Source of the DNA: JACPNK01 sp964479745
GTDB lineage: Bacteria; Patescibacteriota; Minisyncoccia; 2-02-FULL-40-12; IGHO2-12-FULL-4
Direction of reading: 5' to 3'
Assembly: GCA_964479745.1 (NCBI GenBank)
Contig: CAYZNJ010000011.1
Coordinates: 1-16,688 of the forward strand
DNA: 16,688 nt
Below, piece after piece: positions 6,695 to 13,125 of this stretch (positions are counted from its first letter, which is position 1; every line of letters begins with the position of its first letter). The notes under the pieces are model-generated. The model had not been told where the DNA came from and made no database searches. It saw only the letters and a list, made by a program, of their open reading frames with translations. A program made the position numbers and the translations under genes.

Positions 6695-6733
6695 CAATTT
6701 TGTAAAGCTCGTTAACACTCGCTAACAAAATTG
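6695..6733. repeat. inverted repeat overlapping the rpmA start codon
   Basis: CAATTTTGT (6695-6703) and ACAAAATTG (6725-6733) are a perfect 9-bp inverted repeat. The last three bases are the TTG start codon of rpmA. The loop holds a near-direct repeat, CTCGTTAAC and CTCGCTAAC. Further CAATTTTG/CAAAATTG octamers occur at 6557-6564 and 6675-6682. Confidence 0.65.
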
Positions 6734-7003
6734 GCGCATACAAAGGCTGTCGGGACAACTAAATTAGGCAGAGATTCAAGGCCGAAATATCTCGGGGTCA
6801 AGCTTTCGGGTGGACAGAAAGCCAAAATCGGCAATATTATAATTCGCCAGAGAGGCTCAAAATTTGTTGTCGGAAAAGGCGTTAAAATGGGCAGCGACGA
6901 CACCCTTTTTGCCGTACAAGACGGCAAAGTCAGCTTTACTACCAAGAGAGTCAAAAAATACAACGGCCAAAATAAGCTTGTGAAGATTGTAAGCGTGATT
7001 TAA
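6731..7003 (+). CDS. rpmA: 50S ribosomal protein bL27
   Basis: Protein of 90 aa of the large ribosomal subunit, near the peptidyl transferase centre. The N terminus MAHTKAVGTTKLGRDS and the core GNIIIRQRGSKFVVGKGVKMGSDDTLFA are the family hallmarks. The start is a TTG at 6731; no ATG or GTG fits and the MAHxKA N terminus supports it. There is no Shine-Dalgarno sequence, and the start codon lies in the arm of an inverted repeat, which is odd for a highly expressed gene. The usual partner rplU (bL21) is not upstream; instead there is 203 bp of structured non-coding DNA. It converges on rplI with only 8 bp between the stop codons. Confidence 0.95.
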   Translation: MAHTKAVGTTKLGRDSRPKYLGVKLSGGQKAKIGNIIIRQRGSKFVVGKGVKMGSDDTLFAVQDGKVSFTTKRVKKYNGQNKLVKIVSVI

Positions 7004-7031
7004 AAAACAAGCTACTCAGCTTGTTTTTTAA
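7000..7031. terminator. shared bidirectional terminator of rpmA and rplI
   Basis: TTAAAAAACAAGCT (7000-7013), loop ACTC, AGCTTGTTTTTTAA (7018-7031): a perfect 14-bp stem with A and T tracts on both sides. The rpmA stop TAA is in the left arm, and the rplI stop (7012-7014, TAG on the minus strand) is at the loop junction. Confidence 0.9.
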
Positions 7032-7464
7032 CTTCAATTTTCAGAGTTGTTTTGGTGTCGTACCCCAAGTCCACTTCCGTTTCGTAAGACCCCAGTTTTT
7101 TAATAGTTTCTTTCGTTATTATTGCTTCCGGCTCAATGTTGAAGCCTTGTTTTTTTAAGTAAGAAGATATTTCAGAAGCGTCTAAGCCGTCGTAAAGCGT
7201 CCCCTCTTCGCTGGCGGTTCTTTCTATTTCTAACACAAAAGTTTTAAATCTTTCGGCAATTTGGGCGATGGTTTCTTTGTCTTTCTCTATGGCCATAAGC
7301 TTTTTTTGTTTGAGCGATTCAACCGTTTTCATGGCCGAAGGCGTGGCTAAAACAGCCAGTTTTTTGGGCAGCAAAAAATTACGGGCATAGCCGTCAGCAA
7401 CTGTTTTCATGTCCCCCACCTGGGCAACATTTTTTATGTTTTGAAGAAAAACTACCCGAGCCAT
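7012..7464 (-). CDS. rplI: 50S ribosomal protein bL9
   Basis: Protein of 150 aa, the normal length. The N-terminal domain has MARVVFLQNIKNVAQVGDMKTVADGYARNFLLP with the conserved GD.. V..GYaRNfLlP pattern. A long charged helix follows (about 45-75), then the C-terminal domain with EEGTLYDGLDASEI and a final LKIEV strand. It is monocistronic with its own strong promoter, so it is not in the common rpsF-rpsR-rplI operon. No Shine-Dalgarno sequence is present and the predicted leader is about 5 nt. Presence of bL9 argues against the CPR lineages reported to have lost it. Confidence 0.96.
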   Translation of the reverse strand: MARVVFLQNIKNVAQVGDMKTVADGYARNFLLPKKLAVLATPSAMKTVESLKQKKLMAIEKDKETIAQIAERFKTFVLEIERTASEEGTLYDGLDASEISSYLKKQGFNIEPEAIITKETIKKLGSYETEVDLGYDTKTTLKIEVKKQAE

Positions 7465-7475
7465 AATAGTTGTTT

Positions 7476-7504
7476 AGTGTAACAAAAGAAGATTTTATTG
7501 TCAA
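7476..7504 (-). promoter_or_regulatory. strong promoter of rplI
   Basis: On the minus strand TTGACA (7499-7504), a 17-bp spacer and TACACT (7476-7481), preceded by an extended TGn. The predicted start near 7469 is only about 5 nt from the ATG at 7464. The -35 box lies in the T tract of the upstream gene's terminator. Confidence 0.75.
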
Positions 7505-7537
7505 AAATAAACCGCCCTTTTTAAAGTTGAAGGGCGG
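7505..7537 (-). terminator. rho-independent terminator of the 98-aa gene
   Basis: CCGCCCTT (7512-7519) and AAGGGCGG (7530-7537) form an 8-bp stem with a 10-nt loop. On the minus strand it is followed by TTTATTTTT. Confidence 0.88.
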
Positions 7538-7553
7538 ACTGATTAGCCTAAAC

Positions 7554-7850
7554 TTAACTGGCGGCAAGCATCGGCCTGACCGCTTTTTTAATATTGTATA
7601 TCATGCCGCAAAGCGAGCCTTGCTTCTCCGGGTCATAATATATCTCACAGGCCATTTCTTCTGGCCCGCCAGGGTTTATTATGCCCAATAGGCGTATGGC
7701 CGTTGCGCCTGTTTTGGCGCCAGTTACAGTTCCGATTTTAAAAGCGATACTTTTCCCAGGATTACCTTGAGAAGAGAAGTACACGATGTTGCCAACAATA
7801 AGTGACGACCTAACGGGCCCGTTCCCAATCATTATTTCTTGAGTATCCAT
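7554..7850 (-). CDS. small hypothetical protein (98 aa)
   Basis: Not recognised. ATG at 7850 with GAAGG 8 nt upstream, a good ribosome-binding site. The protein has no signal peptide or obvious membrane segment. It is rich in glycine and beta-prone residues (SSLIVGNIVYFSSQGNPGKSIAFKIGTVTGAKTGATAIRLLGI), suggesting a small beta-fold, and ends with a basic helix-like tail. Two cysteines (EMACEIYYD, GSLCGM). It is a single-gene unit with its own terminator and shares a divergent control region with the gene at 7981. Confidence 0.6.
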   Translation of the reverse strand: MDTQEIMIGNGPVRSSLIVGNIVYFSSQGNPGKSIAFKIGTVTGAKTGATAIRLLGIINPGGPEEMACEIYYDPEKQGSLCGMIYNIKKAVRPMLAAS

Positions 7851-7885
7851 TTTTTAAACCTTCTAAAATTTAGTGTGCTGAAAAC

Positions 7886-7946
7886 AGTTTAACATACATT
7901 GCAGTCTTGTCAATAGCTTGACAAGACTTACAATTTTTGTTACCAT
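7886..7946. promoter_or_regulatory. divergent promoters with both -35 boxes in one palindrome
   Basis: AGTCTTGTCAA (7903-7913), TAGC, TTGACAAGACT (7918-7928) is a perfect 11-bp-arm palindrome. The right arm gives TTGACA (7918-7923), 17 bp, TACCAT (7941-7946) for the plus gene. The left arm gives TTGACA on the minus strand (7908-7913), 16 bp, TAAACT (7886-7891) for the minus gene. The -35 boxes are perfect and the -10 boxes match at 4 of 6. A protein bound to the palindrome would block both. Confidence 0.6.
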
Positions 7947-7980
7947 GTGCTTGCAGCATTTTTAAAAAAGAGACTAAAGA

Positions 7981-8502
7981 GTGGAAACAAAAACAAACTC
8001 TAAGTACCTGAGCGGCCTTAAAACAGCCACTTGGCTTTACTGGAAATGTTGGGAAAAGGACCCTCAACTTGTTGCAGGATATCAAATAGGTAAGATTATA
8101 GAAAGAGATCATACCCATCTTATAGATAGTATACTAAGCGGTGTTAGAGCGCTTGGAAGTGCTTTTAAGTCCAGATTGACGCCAGAGATAAGACAATTTG
8201 GACTGCCCAGAATCTGTCTTAAGCGTTATCCAATTTTCTATGGTGAAGTACTTGCTACTTGGCTAGGCGACAAATCATCTGATCCGCTTAGCGTAGTTAA
8301 TGTGAAAAAGGTTCTGGTGTCACACCTTAAACTGTATGGCGGACTGGAAGAACCGATGGCAAATCTAGTTGCAGACCTTTTTCTTCAAGAAGTATTTGAG
8401 TCAGAAATTAACGGGATAACTGTACCCGGTTTCCGGCGAGTTAGCGCCAAAGAAAAAAGCACCCTGGTGGTGCTCGAGTTGATTGAAGAAAACAAAGTTT
8501 AA
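7981..8502 (+). CDS. hypothetical protein (173 aa)
   Basis: Not recognised. Starts at GTG 7981; in-frame ATG and TTG codons further upstream (7945, 7951) run into a TAA, so GTG is the first usable start. The purine-rich AAGAGACTAAAGA before it is a weak ribosome-binding site. The product is basic and soluble, mostly helical by composition, with no signal peptide. Notable segments are a Trp-rich patch near the N terminus (ATWLYWKCWEKD), GRK-type basic middle SAFKSRLTPEIRQFGLPRICLKRYP, and an acidic C-terminal end. It is divergent from the 98-aa gene and shares its palindromic control region, so it may be a partner or regulator of it, but no DNA-binding motif is clear. Confidence 0.6.
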   Translation: METKTNSKYLSGLKTATWLYWKCWEKDPQLVAGYQIGKIIERDHTHLIDSILSGVRALGSAFKSRLTPEIRQFGLPRICLKRYPIFYGEVLATWLGDKSSDPLSVVNVKKVLVSHLKLYGGLEEPMANLVADLFLQEVFESEINGITVPGFRRVSAKEKSTLVVLELIEENKV

Positions 8503-8512
8503 ACCCTCACTT

Positions 8513-8545
8513 TCCGACCCCGCAGGTCGGATTTTTGTTTTATTT
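8513..8545 (+). terminator. rho-independent terminator of the 173-aa gene
   Basis: TCCGACC (8513-8519), loop CCGCA, GGTCGGA (8525-8531), then TTTTTGTTTTATTTT. The T tract overlaps the last codons of the convergent S41 protease gene. Confidence 0.9.
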
Positions 8546-9763
8546 TATAATCTCCAGAGCTTTGTCCAGTTGCGGGTCTTTGTCGCTGGCAATGTCTTCT
8601 TCGGTTCTTTTTACTTCAAAGTCGGGCTTGATGCCGTTGTCGCTGATAGAAATGCCGCTGGGCGTAAACCATTTAGCGATAGTTATTTTCAGAGTAGACT
8701 TTTTGCCGTCTGTTGGCAGATCAATCAGTTCTTGAACCGAACCTTTGCCGAAAGATGTTTCGCCGACAATTTTGACTCCCCTATTGTCCCGCAAAGCGCC
8801 GGCCAAAATTTCTGAAGCCGAAGCCGAGCCTTTGTTGATTATAATTACAATCGGATATTTTTTGAGTTCCGCGATACGGCTTGTTTTTAAAACAGTTTCG
8901 GTTTTGTCGGCAAATCTTTCGCTGACGACCGTTTGATTTGGGTCCAAAAACCAGCTAGCGATATTAACTGCCGAGTCCAGCAAACCGCCCGGGTTATTTC
9001 TCAAATCCAAAATTATCCGGTCTGCTTTTGAAGCCAAGATTTCTTTGGCAACTTTTTCAAATTCCGAATCCACATTTCTGTTAAAAATATAAAGCTGGAG
9101 GTCGGCAATGTGGCCGTCCAGAAGTTTCCAGTCAATTGACGGAACTTTGATTTCATCTCTGATCAAGTTAAAATCTTTCGGTTCTTTGTTGCCGTTTCTT
9201 TGAATGGTCAGCTTAACGCCTGTCCCTTTTTTGCCTCTGATCTGGCTTACCGCCTCGTCTATAGTCAAGCCGGAAGCGTCTTTGTCGTTGATTTTAACAA
9301 TAACATCTCCGGCTAAAATTCCGGCTTTTTGAGCGGGACTATTCTTGATTGGGGCAATTACGGTTAAAGCCCCCTTTCTCATGCCGATTTCAATGCCGAC
9401 TCCGCCGAACGAACCGTTTATTTGTTCTTCAAATTTTTTGCTTTCCTGCGGTTCTAAAAAAACCGTATACGGGTCGCCCAGAGAATTTACCATGCCCTCG
9501 ATTGCTCCATAGACCAGTTTTCTTTTATCCGTAAGTTTTTCTTGGTCAACAAATTTTTCTTCCAGTTTGCCTAGAGCTGTCCAAAAAAGACCAAAATCTA
9601 TGCCAGCCGGCTGATCGACATTTTTGTTGGTTATCTGGGTGACTATTTGTTCAACCGTGCTGGCATCTTTAAACTTTTCAAATCTGATTCCGGCATAAAA
9701 ACCTCCGCCTAGCAAAACGGCACAGACCAAAATTAAAACTAGTTTTTTGTAAGATGAAAACAT
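8540..9763 (-). CDS. S41 C-terminal processing peptidase (CtpA/Prc family)
   Basis: Envelope serine protease of 407 aa. Residues 1-27 hold an uncleaved or cleaved N-terminal membrane segment (LVLILVCAVLLGGGFYAGI). A helical domain (about 55-105) is followed by a PDZ domain (about 108-190, with GVGIEIG and AGDVIVKIN) that recognises the C-terminal tail of substrates. The catalytic core has LDLRNNPGG (252-260), the nucleophile S315 in GSASASEI, D326 and the general base K340 in SFGKGSVQ, spaced as in Tsp of E. coli. It is complete and likely active. It is the last gene of the GT2-LCP-GT2-S41 operon, 8 bp after the upstream gene, with no clear Shine-Dalgarno sequence. In this setting it may process surface proteins or cell-wall enzymes. 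Confidence 0.93.
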   Translation of the reverse strand: MFSSYKKLVLILVCAVLLGGGFYAGIRFEKFKDASTVEQIVTQITNKNVDQPAGIDFGLFWTALGKLEEKFVDQEKLTDKRKLVYGAIEGMVNSLGDPYTVFLEPQESKKFEEQINGSFGGVGIEIGMRKGALTVIAPIKNSPAQKAGILAGDVIVKINDKDASGLTIDEAVSQIRGKKGTGVKLTIQRNGNKEPKDFNLIRDEIKVPSIDWKLLDGHIADLQLYIFNRNVDSEFEKVAKEILASKADRIILDLRNNPGGLLDSAVNIASWFLDPNQTVVSERFADKTETVLKTSRIAELKKYPIVIIINKGSASASEILAGALRDNRGVKIVGETSFGKGSVQELIDLPTDGKKSTLKITIAKWFTPSGISISDNGIKPDFEVKRTEEDIASDKDPQLDKALEIIK

Positions 9764-9771
9764 TAAAAAAT

Positions 9772-10608
9772 TTAATTTGTTTTATCTTTTAATATCTCTA
9801 TTCCAGATTTGTATCTAAAACCGTGTTTAAAAAAATACTTTAAAGCGCTGTGGATATGCCAGCGGGCTTCTCTTCTCAAGAATGCGTCCAGGAAGTCAAG
9901 CCCAATCCGAGAGCGTCTTATGTGGTAATGCAGTAAACATGCTTCCGGAAGATAGGCAACCTTGTAACCATTTTCCCAAAATCTTTTAGCCCAGTCAACG
10001 TCTTCAAAATAAAGCTTAAACCTTTCGTCCATGGGTCCAACTTTTTCCACGGCATCCTTTTTAGTAAGTAGCGCTGACCCCATCAGCCAGTCAGGGTAGA
10101 TTACAGAGTTTTTGTCTTTATCCGACAAGTTGAAATTTGCCAGACTCTTTTTGCCGAAAAAAGTTTTTCCAAGAAAAGTTCTTCGGTAAACGATGGTCGT
10201 CGGCTTATAAAAACGAAAACAGGAATTTTGAGTTTGGCCGTTGAAATTCAGGAGCTTTGGCCCGAGAAGCCCGACGTCAGGATTTTTTTTCATATGGTCG
10301 GTCATTTTCTCAACAGTATCCGGAGTGATCACAATGTCAGGGTTGAGTATCAGAATATTTTCCTTTTCGGCTGTTTTTAAGCCCTCATTGACTCCTGCGG
10401 CGTAGCCAATATTTTTCTTAAAAGGAAAATATCTGACCCAGGAAAAATTTTCAGATATCAAGTCGCCGGTTTCAGTCTGGGCTTCGGAATCAATCACAAT
10501 AGTCTCTATGTTTTTTTCCGTCTTGAACAAGTTGTCTTCAATCGAACGCAGGCAGAGCTTTAAAAGCTCCGGGTTTTTGTAGTGGACGATGATAATAGAC
10601 AGATTCAT
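9772..10608 (-). CDS. GT2-family glycosyltransferase (rhamnosyltransferase-like)
   Basis: Cytoplasmic-face GT-A enzyme of 278 aa that probably adds a sugar from a nucleotide-sugar to a lipid-linked glycan. Motifs: N-terminal LSIIIVHYKNPELL, D40 at the nucleotide-binding strand, K65-N-I-G-Y-A-A-G, the DxD equivalent N89-P-D91 and E202-D-V-D205 in the acceptor/catalytic region. The usual VDNASTDGS after the first strand is replaced by IDSEAQTETG, an unusual variant of a loop that contacts the nucleotide. No membrane segment is seen. The ATG directly follows the stop of the LCP gene (TAAATG), so translation is probably coupled. The WbbL-like assignment is a family guess; the sugar is unknown. 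Confidence 0.85.
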   Translation of the reverse strand: MNLSIIIVHYKNPELLKLCLRSIEDNLFKTEKNIETIVIDSEAQTETGDLISENFSWVRYFPFKKNIGYAAGVNEGLKTAEKENILILNPDIVITPDTVEKMTDHMKKNPDVGLLGPKLLNFNGQTQNSCFRFYKPTTIVYRRTFLGKTFFGKKSLANFNLSDKDKNSVIYPDWLMGSALLTKKDAVEKVGPMDERFKLYFEDVDWAKRFWENGYKVAYLPEACLLHYHIRRSRIGLDFLDAFLRREARWHIHSALKYFFKHGFRYKSGIEILKDKTN

Positions 10609-11634
10609 TTATAAATCTTTAAAAAACTTTTTTACTAAATTCCAATCGTTGTTCTGGGGTAACAGGATATAAATATTATTTTGAATAGTTTGGAAAAGAA
10701 TGTTGTCTGTTGAAATCGCACCCGTTTTTAACTTGTCAGAAGAGGAATTTAAAACCAGAGCCAATTCCAACAAATCTTTTGTGTCCCAAATGTTAAAATC
10801 AGTGTCAATATTTTTGTTCAGGCTGGAGATTAATGAAGCGGCTTTGACAGGATTGCCCAGAATGCCAAGGCTCAAAGCCTTCTTTTTTAGGGCAAAAATA
10901 ATTTCCTGCTGTCTCCGGGATCGGTCAAAATCGCTGCTGCTGTATCGGGAACGCGCGTAGTAAAGAGCATTTTCGCCATTAAGGTGGTTTGCGCCGGCCG
11001 GCAGATGGAATTCGTAGCCCCACTGCGACTTTTCGTCAAAGGGTTTTTTTAAATCAATATCAATACCGCCGACAGAGTCAACGATATCTTTGAAAGCTTG
11101 AAAATTAAAAACTGCCAGATTATCTATAAAAACCCCGGTTATTCTGGAAAAGGCTTTTTTGGCGAAGTTTTTACTGTCTTTTTTAATAACACCTCTTTCA
11201 TAGATTTCATTCAGTTTGCCCTTAACCAAACCGGGCATTTCTACATATAAGTCTCTGGGAATCGAAACCAAAGAAGTTTTGCGTGTTATTTTGTCGAAAC
11301 CGAACAGCATTATACTGTCGCTCAAGAGTCCCCCGTTCTCTTGGTCGTCGGCGCCCCTAACGCCTAAAATAAGTATGTTCAAATGGCTGTCATCTTTTGG
11401 CGGCATCGGAAACAGCTTCTCCAATTCCGCTTCTTGGCTTTTGTTTGTTGCAGACGGCTTCCAGATGTTGCCGATCTTCTGCCACCATGGCGACTTTTCA
11501 ACCACAGTAATGCTAGAAATTTGCCCGGCAAGAAATAAGGCTGTCAAAAATAAGACAAAAAACAAAATGACAAGCCAACCCTTTTTTCTTTTGGGCCGAT
11601 TAAAGTTTATTTGTTTGAAAACCGGTTCTTCCAT
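10609..11634 (-). CDS. LytR-CpsA-Psr (LCP) family glycopolymer transferase
   Basis: Membrane-anchored enzyme of 341 aa that in other bacteria moves a glycopolymer from undecaprenyl phosphate to the cell wall. A short basic tail is followed by one membrane segment (20-38, WLVILFFVLFLTALFLAGQ). The LCP domain starts at HLNILILGVRG (84-94). The metal and pyrophosphate residues are visible: S105-D106-S107, R127-D128 in SIPRDLYV, K140 and N142, and R228, R230, D237, R238 and R241 in ARSRYSSSDFDRSRRQ. It appears intact. It is flanked by GT2 genes on both sides in one operon (10 bp after the upstream gene, 0 bp before the next), which supports a role in the last step of surface-glycan attachment. 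Confidence 0.93.
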   Translation of the reverse strand: MEEPVFKQINFNRPKRKKGWLVILFFVLFLTALFLAGQISSITVVEKSPWWQKIGNIWKPSATNKSQEAELEKLFPMPPKDDSHLNILILGVRGADDQENGGLLSDSIMLFGFDKITRKTSLVSIPRDLYVEMPGLVKGKLNEIYERGVIKKDSKNFAKKAFSRITGVFIDNLAVFNFQAFKDIVDSVGGIDIDLKKPFDEKSQWGYEFHLPAGANHLNGENALYYARSRYSSSDFDRSRRQQEIIFALKKKALSLGILGNPVKAASLISSLNKNIDTDFNIWDTKDLLELALVLNSSSDKLKTGAISTDNILFQTIQNNIYILLPQNNDWNLVKKFFKDL

Positions 11635-11644
11635 TTAAGTTAAG

Positions 11645-12685
11645 TTAAGCAAACCATTTTTGCATTTCAGCCGGGCCGACTTTTGCGTGGCTCATAATTT
11701 CCCGTCTTTTTTTAAGCATCTTGGGGATTAGTTTGATTAAATTCGGTATCTCAAGCAGTACGGACGGTTCAAACAAGATTATATAAGCCAACTCCTGAAC
11801 TTCTCTCTTTAAGATGTGCAAAAAGTCGTGGAATACATTTTGCCAATAATCGTTTTTTAATCTGGCAAGCCTTTTGTTTCTCCAGTCCAATCTTTTTTTC
11901 AGCAAAGGTATTTTTTTTCTGTCTGCGATTCTCTTCAGGTAGTCTTTCCAGCCTCGGCTCATGCCTTTGGTTGTTGAGCGGTCATGGTACATTACAACGG
12001 CCGGACTGTAAACTTGTTTCCAGCCGAATAAACGCATACGCCAGACCAAATCTATGTCGTCACCGTACCACCACATGTCATGGTCCGCAATTTCTCCCAA
12101 AATCCGGGAGTCTTCAAGCGCTTCTCGGCGGAATATCGGCGCTGCGCCTTCAACTCCAAAAATTTCTGTTTCGTTCTCATATCGTCCTTTGTCTTCCTCG
12201 CCGTGGCCAATATTGGTTATGCGTCGCGATCGTGCGATTCTAAAACCGGCAGTATCAATAAGGCAGGTTTTAATAGTTTCTTTGTCAGTCAAACTGTATT
12301 GTAAAATTTTTCCCTGCAAGGCTCCTATTTTTTCATCCTTTTCCATAATTTCCACAGCTTTTTCTATTGCGTCCGGCGCAAGCAGAACGTCAACTGAAAG
12401 AGCCGTGACATATTTTCCATGTGAGTATTCAAGAGCTTTTTCCTGTCCGCCCCACATGCCCAAGTTTTCATTCATTTCAAAGAATGAAAACTTGGCAAAT
12501 CCTAAATTCGAAATTCTAAACCCTAAACTTTTGATTATTTCTTTAGTGCCATCAGTAGATCCGTTATCCAAAATATTCAGCTCAATGTTTCGGTAAGTTT
12601 GGTTTTTCACGGCATCCAAACAATGCCGGACATATTTTTCTCCGTTTAAAACTACCAGATTTATTGTGACCAGTGGACTTGACAT
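11645..12685 (-). CDS. GT2-family glycosyltransferase with an in-frame repeat insert
   Basis: Enzyme of 346 aa with the GT-A fold. The nucleotide site is L39-D-N-G-S-T-D45, the DxD-type motif is SVDV (about 97-100) and the late motif is WWYGDDIDLVWRM. The C-terminal third is basic and helical, ending in a possible membrane-associated segment (LAYIILFEPSVLLEIPNLIKLI). Residues about 54-64 (LGFRISNLGFA) lie between the helix after the nucleotide loop and FSFFEMNENLG, where GT2 enzymes normally have a few residues; this looks like an inserted repeat. It is the first gene of the GT2-LCP-GT2-S41 operon. Its -10 box TATAGT (12700-12705) is 14 bp before the ATG, so the leader is very short and has no Shine-Dalgarno sequence. 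Sugar and acceptor unknown. Confidence 0.87.
   Translation of the reverse strand: MSSPLVTINLVVLNGEKYVRHCLDAVKNQTYRNIELNILDNGSTDGTKEIIKSLGFRISNLGFAKFSFFEMNENLGMWGGQEKALEYSHGKYVTALSVDVLLAPDAIEKAVEIMEKDEKIGALQGKILQYSLTDKETIKTCLIDTAGFRIARSRRITNIGHGEEDKGRYENETEIFGVEGAAPIFRREALEDSRILGEIADHDMWWYGDDIDLVWRMRLFGWKQVYSPAVVMYHDRSTTKGMSRGWKDYLKRIADRKKIPLLKKRLDWRNKRLARLKNDYWQNVFHDFLHILKREVQELAYIILFEPSVLLEIPNLIKLIPKMLKKRREIMSHAKVGPAEMQKWFA
12460..12530. repeat. palindrome plus RISN-type repeat inside the GT2 gene
   Basis: A perfect 14-bp inverted repeat, CCAAGTTTTCATTC (12460-12473) and GAATGAAAACTTGG (12482-12495), spans the codons of FSFFEMNENLG. It is directly followed on the plus strand by a 12498-12530 AT-rich tract containing AAATTCGAAATT that encodes LGFRISNLGF. 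The frame is kept. Confidence 0.65.
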
Positions 12686-12707
12686 AACACAAGTAAAATA
12701 CTATATT
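12679..12707 (+). promoter_or_regulatory. strong promoter of the 111-aa gene, overlapping a divergent -10 box
   Basis: TTGACA (12679-12684), exactly 17 bp, TATATT (12702-12707). The -35 box lies over the start codon of the divergent GT2 gene. On the minus strand TATAGT (12700-12705) is the likely -10 of the GT2 operon, sharing four bases with the plus-strand -10, so the two units compete for polymerase. Confidence 0.7.
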
Positions 12708-12738
12708 TTTTTAAGGATTTTGAAAAAAGAGAAAAGAA

Positions 12739-13074
12739 ATGGCAAAACTTAACAAAGCATTGAATAGAAATCAGTTTATGGCCGAATTAGCTCAAACCTC
12801 ACATATGATCGGCGGCGTACCTTTTATTTTTGACTTGGAGTCAGAGAGCGGCAAACTTTTTTTGGAGCGCCTCGAGTTGGCCGGGCTTAAAGCAAGCAAG
12901 GGAGAGGTGTCGGGAGCAGTTTCAGATTTTTTTAATGAAAGAGAAAAGTGGTCTATGAAAGTTTCTGGGTTTAGCAATCTCGGTGGCGGCAAATTTGAAG
13001 TTGGTTTAAGTCCGGATGACTTGGCAACTAGGCTGTCCATCTTAACTTCAGCCAGAAGGCCATTTTTCCCATAG
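12739..13074 (+). CDS. hypothetical protein (111 aa)
   Basis: Not recognised. ATG at 12739 after a purine-rich GAGAAAAGAA, with a predicted leader of about 25 nt. The product is soluble and mixed in charge, without signal peptide or membrane segment. Residues about 35-60 (SESGKLFLERLELAGLKASKG) look helical, and the C-terminal half has a glycine-rich SGFSNLGGGKFEVGLSPDD. No cysteine. It has its own strong promoter and terminator and is the only plus-strand gene between two minus-strand glycan operons, so it is unlikely to be part of that pathway by transcription. Confidence 0.62.
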   Translation: MAKLNKALNRNQFMAELAQTSHMIGGVPFIFDLESESGKLFLERLELAGLKASKGEVSGAVSDFFNEREKWSMKVSGFSNLGGGKFEVGLSPDDLATRLSILTSARRPFFP

Positions 13075-13103
13075 TCATTTTTTAACGCTTGTTCAATCTG
13101 ACC

Positions 13104-13125
13104 GGCCTCAATTTGAGGCCTTTTT
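13104..13125 (+). terminator. rho-independent terminator of the 111-aa gene
   Basis: GGCCTCA (13104-13110), loop ATT, TGAGGCC (13114-13120), then TTTTT. The left arm contains the stop codon of the convergent O-antigen-ligase-like gene, so the two units overlap. Confidence 0.88.

Noticed and set aside
6540..6730. tRNA or other known RNA gene before rpmA
   Set aside because: No T-loop or acceptor-stem pattern could be built on either strand; only simple hairpins are present.
12054..12596. 180-codon plus-strand open frame
   Set aside because: It is antisense to the GT2 gene with clear conserved motifs; the product is Ser/Pro-rich without family features and there is no ribosome-binding site.
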